Of a stretch of DNA of 64,000 bases, positions 18,117 to 26,227 are shown piece by piece (position 1 is the first letter of the stretch; every line of letters starts with the position of its first letter). The DNA is taken from the NCBI RefSeq assembly GCF_014075995.1, contig NZ_CP055153.1, positions 1,736,001-1,800,000 of the forward strand. The letters are read 5' to 3'. The position numbers and the translations under genes were made by a program. A model generated the notes under the pieces. The model was not told where the DNA came from. It was given only the letters and a program-made list of their open reading frames with translations, and searched no databases. Source of the DNA: Adhaeribacter radiodurans. Its GTDB lineage: Bacteria > Bacteroidota > Bacteroidia > Cytophagales > Hymenobacteraceae.

Positions 18117-21100
18117 ATGCAAACAACTTTATCTCTTTTCTGCCAGATACTACTTCGTGCGAAAATAATATTTTTAGGGCGTGGCCTTTACCTTATCTTG
18201 TTACTTCACCTTGGCCTGACGACTATAACCTTCGGCCAAAAAAATCTATGGGATAAAGCAATTGGGGGGAGGGGAGAGGAGGGATTACGGTCCTTTCAGC
18301 AAACCAGTGATGGGGGCTATATTTTAGGCGGTAATTCTTCGTCCGGCAGTGGCGGGGATAAAACCGAGGCAAATAGAGGGACTAGAGGAACGACAGATTA
18401 CTGGATCGTAAAACTGAATGCAAATGGCACGAAAGAATGGGATAAAACTTTGGGGGGAGATAGAAATGACAAATTAATTTCTCTGCAGCAAACCAACGAT
18501 GAGGGGTATATTGTAATTGGCTCTTCTAATTCCGCAAAGTTGGGAGATAAAAGTGAAGCTGCTGCAGGAAGTTGGATTGTAAAGCTAAACGCAGACGGAA
18601 ACAAAGAATGGGATAATACGATTAGCGGCGGTTCCATATCTTCCCTTCAGCAGACGAGAGATGGGGTATATATTCTAGGAGGAACTTCTGCTTCTGGAAA
18701 AGGTGGCGATAAATCCGAGGATAGTAAAGGCAAAGAGGATTTTTGGATAGTAAAGTTGAAAGCAGATGGCAGCAAAGATTGGGATAAAACGATTGGTGGT
18801 AATAATTATGACTGGTTAACCGCCGTGTATCAAACAAGTGATGACGGCTATATTCTGGCGGGTTCTTCCTGGTCTGGTAAAAGTGGTGATAAAACGCAGG
18901 CTTCTCAATGTTATAGTGATTACTGGATTGTAAAGCTAAAGGCGGATGGCAGCAAAGAATGGGATAAAACCGAGGTGCAAGTTAGTTCCGATTATTTAGA
19001 GAAAATGCAATTAACCCGTGATGGGGGATATATCTTATTAGGTGCCTCTCATTCTGGCGAACTTCGTATTGGACCCTTTATTGTAAAATTAAAAGCCGAT
19101 GGAACAAAAGAATGGGATAAAACTATATCAGGTGATGGCTACGAATGGTTATCTGTGATTCAACAAACGAGTGATAATGGGTTTATTCTAGGAGGATACA
19201 AAGAGAGAGAGATTTCTAACGTACCTACTAACCTAGGATGGGTGGTAAAACTAAAAGCGGATGGTGCTACCGACTGGGATACAACTTTAAAAAGAAATAA
19301 TTCTTCCAGTATAATAACTATCCAGCAGACCAGTGATGGCGGCTATATTTTGGGTGGACCTTCTTCGGTTTACCTTGGGGATGAATTTGCGGATGGCTGG
19401 GTAATGAAGCTCAATAATGAAGGTAACATAACTTGGGATAAAACTTATGGGGGGGATTATAATGACTTTTTCTCCTCTATTCAACAGACGAAAGATGGCA
19501 ATTATGTTCTGGTGGGCTCTTCTGCCTCCACCACTAGAAGTGATTCCTCCCAAACTTCTCGGGGAGGCTCCGATTATTGGATAATGCGACTGGATAATAG
19601 TGGATCGGCTCTCCCCCAAAAAATTGTATTTACTCCTCTCTCCAATAAAAGCCTGAATGACAAACCCTTTTCTCTTTTCGCCACGGCTACTTCAGACCTA
19701 CCGGTCACTTTTACAATTGTATCTGGTCCAGCAAAAATAAAGGGCAATATTGTTACGCTTACTGGTACAGGTATAGTTACGGTAAGAGCCATTCAGGCGG
19801 GTAATGCTACGTATCTTCCAGCGGAGGTTGTTCAATCCTTTTTAGTGGAGCCGGCCTCGATAGTGAATAAGCTGTGGGATAAAACGATTGGGGGCAATGA
19901 AAGCGATTTCTTAAGCTCGGTACAACAGACTAGGGATGGCGGCTATATTCTGGGAGGCACTTCTTCTTCGACAAAGAGCGGGGATAAAACGGAAGGTAAT
20001 AAAGGAGATTGTAACGAATTGGGATGTTACTTTGCTGATTACTGGGTAGTAAAGCTAAAAGCCGATGGTACGAAAGAATGGGACAAAACAATTGGAAGTG
20101 ACGGGAAGGAAGAACTAATTGCGTTGCAGCAAACGAATGATGGCGGCTATATTCTAGGGGGTGGTCGGAATCTGGCAAAAGCGGTGATAAATCTGACGCT
20201 TCTCCTGGTGCCTGGATAGTGAAGTTACAAGCCGATGGCACGAAAGAATGGGATAAAGTTATCAGTGGTAATAGGGTTTCCTCGCTCCAGCAAACCGGCG
20301 ATGGTGGTTATCTCTTAGGAGGGAGTTCTAATGATGATTACTGGATAGTAAAACTGAATGCCCACGGCAGCAAAGAATGGAATAAAGCCTTTAGCGGAAA
20401 TAGTGTAGATTATTTAACTTCTTTGCAGTAAACTACTGATGGAGGGTATATTCTGGGAGGAATTTCTCAGTCGGGCAAAAGTGGCGATAAATCCGAAGCT
20501 AGTCGAGACTCTGAAAATAGCATTTGGTATAACAGGGGTGATTACTGGGTCGTGAAGCTGAAGGCGGATGGTACGAAAGAATGGGATAAAACCTTAGGGA
20601 CAAAAGGATTTGAGGGCTTTGGGCTTGGAGAGTGGTACCCATCCTTCAATCCGGCCTTAAATTCGCTGCAGCAAACGAGTGATGGTGGGTATATTCTGGG
20701 GGTTAGAACTATTTCCAGCATTAGTGGGGATAAGACGCAAGATAACCTGGGAGGAAGTGATTATTGGCTAGTAAAGCTGAGAGCTGATGGCAGCAAAGTG
20801 TGGGATAAAACTATTGGCACATTTGGAGATGACTTTTTCGTTTCGGTGCAACAGACCAGTGATGGCAACTATATTCTGGGAGGTTCTTCTTATTCCAGCA
20901 TAGAGGGCGATAAATCCGAAGAAAATAAAGGTAAACCCGCTACAAATGGAGATCCAACGACTGATTATTGGATTATAAAAATAAAAGAAGGAAAATCTTA
21001 TACAGCGCAATGGAATAGGCGCTATGGCGGGGCAAACCACGATGTACTTACTTCTGTTATTAAAACTTCGGATGGTGGCTATCTCGCGGGTGGTTTTTCA

Positions 21101-22582
21101 GTTTCCAATAACAGCGGCGACAAAAGCCTGGTTAACCAAGGCCAGAATGACTACTGGATTGTCAAAAGCGATAAGAACGGCAAAAAACTTTGGGATAAAC
21201 GTTATGGTGGCTCCAATCAGGATTACCTCAACCGCGTCATTCAAACTCTGGACGGAGGTTATCTGTTAGCCGGTTCTTCCCATTCGGGTAAGAGCGGGGA
21301 TAAGACCGAAGCCAATCAAGGCCAGCGGGATTACTGGGTCGTGAAAATAAATGCTCGCGGCAATAAACAGTGGGATAAAACTTTCGGTGGCTCTGGTTAC
21401 GATGAGCTCAAGAAGGTCATCCAACTTAATTCTGGCGAATACGTGCTAGGTGGCTACAGCGACTCGCCGGCTAGTGGCAGCAAGAGCCAGGCGAGCCGGG
21501 GTGGCACCGACTACTGGCTGGTGAAGATAAGCGCGAATGACACTAAACTCTGGGATCACTGCTACGGGGGTAATTTAGATGAACTTTTCGGCAGCTTTAC
21601 CGAAACCCGGGACGGTGGTCTATTCCTGGGCGGCTTTTCCCTCTCCGGCAAGAGTGGCGATAAGAGTCAGGCCAGTTACGGAGCAGGTGATTACTGGGCT
21701 GTGAAAACGGATAAAGACGGCCATTTACTTTGGGAGAAATCTTACGGGGGTAGCGGCCAGGAAGAAGCTTACTCCGTGGGGCGCAGCCAGGGTGCGAATC
21801 TCTACCTGGCGGGCACAAGTGAGTCGGGCAATACCGGCGATAAAAGTCAAGCCAGCCAGGGCGGGAAAGATTACTGGTTAATAAATTTAGATGAGCAGGG
21901 TACAAAGCTTTGGGATAGCAGCTTTGGGGGCAGTAAAGACGATGAACTACGCGCCAGTACTTTCACCGGCGAAGGTAATTACCTTTTGGCGGGTTATTCT
22001 TACTCAGGTGTAAGTGGGGATAAAACGCAGCCCAGTCAAGGAGCGAGTGATTACTGGGTAGTGCAAGTAGATGGCAACGGCAACAAAGTAGCCGACCAAC
22101 GCTATGGGGGCAGCGGCGAAGATGAACTCAGAACAATCTTTCAAACCAACGATGGCGGCTTGCTTTTGGGTGGTCGCTCCAACTCCGGAGTAAGTGGCGA
22201 TAGAACCCAACCGAGTCAAGGCGGCACCGACTACTGGCTGGTGAAAGTAGCGCCAGCAGCAACGCCTATCTTAGCGGCCCGGGAAGCTATTTTAGCAGAA
22301 GAACAGATTTCTTCCTTCTATCCAGTACAGGTACAAGCTTATCCTAATCCTTTCCAGGATCAAGTAACCGTAAGTTTTACCTTACCGCTAACCCAAACGG
22401 CAACGGTAAAAGTTTATGACAGTCAAAGCCGGGAAGTCACTACCTTGTTTCAAGAGGAAGCAAAAGCCAACCAAACGTACCAGGTAAAATGGCGGACTGG
22501 TAATAAACCAGCAGGGTTGTACTTTTTGCAACTGCAAACGCCTACTCGGCATCAGCAATGGAAATTGCTCTTAACTAAATAA
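18117..22582 (+). pseudogene. Second giant repeat protein with T9SS sorting domain, frameshift plus TAA
   Basis: Tandem paralogue of the preceding giant, nearly 1490 codons. I prefer ATG 18117 over 18072 because it gives a leader matching the first gene (hydrophobic segment ending TTITFGQ). About 21 repeats of the WDKTIGG...DGGYILGG..SGDKS...DYWIVKL type follow, with an Ig-like insert midway (QKIVFTPLSNKSLND) and a C-terminal sorting domain (YPNPFQDQVTVSFTLP...). The frame is lost at a run of five G (20157-20161): one more G would restore it (GWSESGKSGDKSDAS). A TAA at 20429-20431 stands where the repeats have CAA (Gln, QQT.DGGY). The C-terminal seven repeats are much closer to the first gene than the N-terminal ones. 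A product stopping at 20219 would lack the sorting signal. Confidence 0.85.
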
Positions 22583-22598
22583 GAGCTTTGTATTCGAA

Positions 22599-22643
22599 AA
22601 AAGCTAAGCGGTTAGAAGCAATTTTAACCACTTGGCTTTTTTT
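22599..22643 (+). terminator. Terminator after second T9SS giant
   Basis: An AAAGCTAAGCGGTTA / TAACCACTTGGCTTT hairpin with a few mismatches is followed by a T-run, 17 bases after the stop codon. Confidence 0.8.
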
Positions 22644-22774
22644 AATATAGATAAAATGGTCAATATTTTATAGGTGGGGACATCCTGAAATTTATCTCAA
22701 AAACGACCGAAAAAAAGATGGAAATAGACCTGGTACTAGCCGGTATTTTTTGTGGAAGAATTGCCTTATAAACC

Positions 22775-22813
22775 CATCTCTTAAATTAAGAGTGGCTTTT
22801 AATTTAAGAGATG
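22775..22813. repeat. 15-bp perfect inverted repeat
   Basis: CATCTCTTAAATTAA (22775-22789) and TTAATTTAAGAGATG (22799-22813) are exact reverse complements around a nine-base loop. There is no T-run in either direction close enough for a classic terminator. It lies between two converging genes, so a termination role is still possible. Confidence 0.6.
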
Positions 22814-22976
22814 AGTACCTGAGAACATTTCTCTAATAACAATGGTCAGCAAGTAAACCAAGAGAATATAAGTGGGGAAAAAGTCTTTCCGATGCACTCA
22901 GAGAAATATGAGCCATCTTGCCTGGTTGGAGTGATTGGTTCTAAAAAGTTAGGTGCTTATCCTAAGAAGTGTTTGT

Positions 22977-23999
22977 TTACCGCATTAAAAAAGTAAAGCG
23001 GCCGATATTTTGTAAGGCAATGCCCGTACCACGGGATACCGCCCGTAATGAATCTTCGGGTACGTGCACCGGCAGTTTGGTAATAGCGGCAATGCGTTGA
23101 TCTAAGCCTCGTAACAAGGCACCCCCACCCGTCAGGTAAATCCCGTTTTGGTAGATATCACTCGCCAATTCGGGGGGTGTAATTTCCAAGGCTTTCATTA
23201 CCGCCTCTTCCATCTTAGCGACCGTTTTATCCAGGCAATGCGCAATCTCCACGTAACTCACTTTGATCTCTTTCGGAATGCCGCTCATTAAATCACGGCC
23301 CAGGACGGCATAATCTTCTGGCGGTGTATTTAATTCGATTAAAGCGGAGCCCACTTCCATTTTTATCTTTTCGGCCGTGCGAATGCCAATCATTAAGTTA
23401 TGCTGTTGCCGCATATACTGCAGGATTTCGGCATCGAAGGTTTGCCCTGCCACTTTAATGGATTGATCACAAACAATGCCGCTCATCGCCACCACCGCAA
23501 TTTCAGTCGTACCGCCCCCGATATCGATAATCATGTTACCCACCGGTTCTTCCACGTCAATGCCGATGCCTAAGGCCGCTGCCATGGGTTCCTGAATTAA
23601 ATAAACTTCTTTGGCACCCGCTGTGTGGGCCGAATCTCGGATGGCCCTTTTCTCTACTTCCGTAATCCCAGCCGGAATACAGACCACCATACGCAAGGAA
23701 GGGGTAAACCAACCTTGGCGGAGATTGATCATCTTGATCAAACCCCGGATCAGGTGTTCGGCGGCATTAAAATCAGCAATTACCCCATCCATTAAAGGCC
23801 GGACTGTGCGAATATTTTCGTGGGTTTTACCTTCCATCTGCATGGCTTTGTGACCTACTGCCAGCACTTCTTGGGTGGTACAATTAAAAGCAATAATCGC
23901 CGGTTCATCCAATACGAGCGCATTTTGATGCATAATCAGGATATTGGCCGTTCCTAAATCAATGGCTATATCCTGGCTAAAAAAATTAAAGAAGCCCAT
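22977..23999 (-). CDS. mreB: MreB-family actin-like rod-shape protein, stand-alone
   Basis: A 340-residue cytoplasmic ATPase of the actin fold. The phosphate-1 motif IDLGTANILI, the phosphate-2 motif IIDIGGGTTEIAVV and the adenosine motif YLTGGGALLRGLD are all present, as is the short amphipathic N-terminus (MGFFNFFSQ) that binds the inner membrane. MreB filaments guide peptidoglycan synthesis along the cell side wall. The usual partners mreC, mreD, pbp2 and rodA are absent here, and the gene sits alone next to a decaying region. It may therefore be a second, specialised copy, which cannot be decided from this window. Confidence 0.92.
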   Translation of the reverse strand: MGFFNFFSQDIAIDLGTANILIMHQNALVLDEPAIIAFNCTTQEVLAVGHKAMQMEGKTHENIRTVRPLMDGVIADFNAAEHLIRGLIKMINLRQGWFTPSLRMVVCIPAGITEVEKRAIRDSAHTAGAKEVYLIQEPMAAALGIGIDVEEPVGNMIIDIGGGTTEIAVVAMSGIVCDQSIKVAGQTFDAEILQYMRQQHNLMIGIRTAEKIKMEVGSALIELNTPPEDYAVLGRDLMSGIPKEIKVSYVEIAHCLDKTVAKMEEAVMKALEITPPELASDIYQNGIYLTGGGALLRGLDQRIAAITKLPVHVPEDSLRAVSRGTGIALQNIGRFTFLMR

Positions 24000-24278
24000 A
24001 TTTTCTCGTGTTTTTCTGCGGCAGGCAGGTTCTCAAAAGTAGGTTAAATTAAAGAAACTTTCTTTCCCTTTTTACAATCACTGTCGGCTACCCCGTCTTA
24101 GAACGAATAGGTTCCCAGGAGAAGTGCTCCACCTTTCCCAAATAGTTCGATAGTCGCGATTATGTAAAGTAAAGGTGCTAAATAAGAGTTTACCAATTCC
24201 CTATGTAAAATAATCCTAAAGATCAACCCATTTAAGTGGACCTACTTATTCTTTAAGATTGACAATTGTCTGATTTCT

Positions 24279-24683
24279 TTATGGCAGCAAAGGATAACCG
24301 ATTTCCCAATGTAGTCCAAAAGGATCGGCCACTCGCCCTAACCGCCAGCCATGTTCTTCACTTACCGGAAAAATGGGAGTAGCCCCCGCTTGTAAGGCCT
24401 GGTCAAAGAGGGTATCTGGATCAGCAACGGTCAAGATCAAGCGAATAGTTTCGCCTCCCAGTACCGTAGTTATCGCCTCTTCTTTTTGGGGTGCCGCACT
24501 ACTGACCCAAAATTCCGCTCCCTGGATAGAAAGCCGGACCACTAGTTCTTCCTCGGAGAGTTCTAATCGATACGATTCTTGAGCGCCAAAAGCCTGCTTA
24601 TAAAAATCTATGGCCTTTACTGATTGAGAGACCGTTAACCAAGGCGCGAGGGTAGTGGGAATAAGGGGTTTGTTTTTTGCCAT
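24279..24683 (-). CDS. VOC-superfamily (glyoxalase-like) protein
   Basis: 134 residues from ATG 24683. The longer frame to 24836 includes an unlikely basic and hydrophobic extension. The opening LAPWLTVSQSVKAIDFYKQAFGA and the closing VADPFGLHWEIGYPL are hallmarks of PhnB/YdeM-like members of the vicinal oxygen chelate fold. The usual metal ligands are only partly visible, so it may be catalytic or a binding protein. It is a single gene with no clear operon partners. Confidence 0.85.
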   Translation of the reverse strand: MAKNKPLIPTTLAPWLTVSQSVKAIDFYKQAFGAQESYRLELSEEELVVRLSIQGAEFWVSSAAPQKEEAITTVLGGETIRLILTVADPDTLFDQALQAGATPIFPVSEEHGWRLGRVADPFGLHWEIGYPLLP

Positions 24684-24848
24684 CTGATTTTTGTTGTCAT
24701 TACAAGAGGCATTTACTAGGTGCCTACCTGATGGTACTTGATAGCTAAAGGTAAGCGAGCAAACGAATATACTATATTTTCCCAATGGATAAAACCGCAG
24801 TAAAGCTATTAACCCTCTTCGGTACAAAAAACGCAATACTTATTTTAG

Positions 24849-24872
24849 GTAGATTCCTGAAATAGCTTTACA
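24849..24872 (+). repeat. Terminal repeat of the truncated insertion sequence
   Basis: GTAGATTCCTGAAATAGCTT followed by TACA matches the outer 24 bases of the MITE-like element at 25030 at 21 of 24 positions, in the same orientation. It sits two bases beyond the integrase stop codon, as the terminal inverted repeat of the IS should. Confidence 0.7.
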
Positions 24873-24874
24873 GG

Positions 24875-25030
24875 TTAAACAGTAAAAATTCTATTTAATT
24901 TCTCAATTAACAACTCCTGGTTGACAGGATTTTTTCTTTTGTATTTTCGCCAGCGCTTATTCAGTAGGCCTTCTCGGAGGTGGGCCTGAGCAGGAGTCAA
25001 GTAATCACAGGAAGCATGAGGGCGCAGTGG
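24875..25030 (-). pseudogene. 3' fragment of an IS3-like DDE integrase/transposase
   Basis: On the minus strand the 51 codons ending at TAA 24875-24877 read PLRPHASCDYLTPAQAH, then REGLLNKRWRKYKRKN. This is the familiar RPHxSxxYLTPxxAH stretch at the end of the rve integrase core of IS3-like transposases, plus a basic tail. Everything upstream in the gene is missing: at 25030 the sequence passes straight into the end of a MITE-like element. A copy of that element's terminal repeat (24849-24872) lies just past the stop codon, marking the end of the insertion sequence. Confidence 0.75.
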
Positions 25031-25220
25031 TAAACTCCTAAAATAGCTTTACAAAGATAAGATAAAGCTATGAATAAAAGAGAGTTTAAAAGTAACACAA
25101 AACGAATTTCCTCGACCATGATTCTTTTTTCTTTTGACGAATAAGCTTCTTTTTCGTTAATTTTAATTCCTTTTATTCTTAGCTTTATCTTATAGTTGTA
25201 AAACTATTTTAAGAGTTTAC
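25030..25220. mobile_element. 191-bp MITE-like element with 51-bp terminal inverted repeats
   Basis: The left arm 25030-25080 and the reverse complement of the right arm 25170-25220 agree at 46 of 51 positions, beginning GTAAACTC and ending GAATAAAAG. The centre of about 90 bases has no coding frame. The outermost 24 bases match the end of the adjoining truncated IS, so this looks like a non-autonomous derivative mobilised by that transposase. Target-site duplications could not be assigned with confidence. Confidence 0.75.
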
Positions 25221-25443
25221 CCACTATTAAAAATATCAGCTTCCTTTAACCTTATATTGTAAACTACAAATTTAAACTCCTTCATTCTTTTTTAATAACT
25301 CTATCCACAAGTAGTTAAACTTAAATAATTCTGTAAATTTGAGTCCTAACATTTGCAGTTATTTGTAATTTAGAAGTGGTGAGTGATTCGGTGAGTAAAG
25401 AATTTATGCCACGATAAGATATTGATAATGAGTAATTAGTTAC

Positions 25444-25470
25444 GGGGGTTCGAATCCCTCTCTCTCTGCA
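25444..25470 (+). tRNA. 3' fragment of a tRNA-Ser gene (T arm and acceptor strand only)
   Basis: A T stem GGGGG, loop TTCGAAT, stem CCCTC (one G-T pair) and acceptor strand TCTCTCT with G discriminator then CA are in perfect register for the end of a serine tRNA. The 60-70 bases upstream contain no matching acceptor 5' strand (AGAGAGA or GGAGAGA), no D arm and no anticodon stem, so the gene is not complete. A strong terminator follows at once. Such fragments are produced when an integrative element inserts into a tRNA 3' end. Confidence 0.75.
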
Positions 25471-25472
25471 CA

Positions 25473-25507
25473 AAAGCCTTTAATCATTATGATTAAAGGC
25501 TTTTTTA
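25473..25507 (+). terminator. Strong terminator after the tRNA-Ser fragment
   Basis: A perfect 13-base stem AAAGCCTTTAATC / GATTAAAGGCTTT around a five-base loop, followed by Ts. It was presumably the terminator of the original tRNA gene. Confidence 0.9.
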
Positions 25508-25600
25508 TTTTGGATAACATTGCGGTAATAGTTTTATTATGCTTTTAACGTACTTGGCTAAGGCACGCGTAAGTGTGCTTTAGCTTGTGTTGGCAAGTCG

Positions 25601-26040
25601 TTATTTTTTTGCTAATTCATATTCAGAGAAGTCAACTTCCTCCCTTATGTAATTTCCGGTTTTGCTTAAAAGCAGGTCAATTCTTTTAATTCCTTCCTGA
25701 TTTTCGTCTGCTAATAAAAAGGCACAACCCCACACATCTTTAGACAGTAAGAAATTTCCCTCTGAAGAATTCAGATGAAATAAAACTTAGTTATTCATCC
25801 ATAAATCTTCCATCTCCCCAAACTTTAAATCAATTTGCTTTAGAGCTTCTTTTAAGTCAGTCAAGAAGGTTTCTTTCTCACCCACCTAACGAACTCGGTT
25901 AGGAGCATTTTACTTCCATAACCTGGTCTGATTCTATAATTGTACATCTTTAGGTTTAATGCTTGCCAACTACCAGATAAAAGGAGTTGTTCCGATTATC
26001 TGCATACTCTGCGGCAGTCACTCCCAATTGGTTAGATTCT
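25601..26040 (-). pseudogene. Degenerate ORF of unknown family
   Basis: The minus strand keeps protein-like sequence across about 440 bases, broken by frame changes and stops. The 3' part is clean (DVWGCAFLLADENQEGIKRI down to EYELAKK, stop at 25601-25603). Upstream of a TAA near 25786 it continues with FLTDLKEALKQIDLKFGEME. A frame change near 25885 leads to RIRPGYGSKMLLTEFVRWV, and another near 25975 to QLGVTAAEYADNRNNSFYLV. I do not recognise the family. AAEYADNRNNSFYLV recalls domains near restriction-type proteins, but that is only an impression. Confidence 0.5.
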
Positions 26041-26227
26041 TTTAGGATGACAGAAATAAGTAGAAAAACTGTTTTAAATTTCTATCGGCTGCATTCCTGT
26101 TTTTAAAACCTGCTAGGTTTGTACCCCTATGATTTAACCTTGGTTTTAATAGGGGACCTCTAAATACTATGGGGAATAACTAATCTCTATACCTGCTTCA
26201 TTTATACACCAAATAAGTAATTTTTGC

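Larger units (their letters stand above)
22583..22976. other. Non-coding stretch between T9SS giant and mreB
   Basis: It holds the terminator at 22599-22643 and an exact 15-bp inverted repeat at 22775-22813. No coding frame of note. Confidence 0.5.

Noticed and set aside
13932-22582. Biosynthetic or toxin system made of the giant proteins
   Set aside because: The repeats and sorting domains show only secreted surface proteins; no toxin, immunity or enzyme domain was found, and both are broken.
25444-25470. Complete tRNA gene
   Set aside because: Upstream bases cannot form the acceptor, D or anticodon stems; only the T arm and 3' acceptor strand are there.
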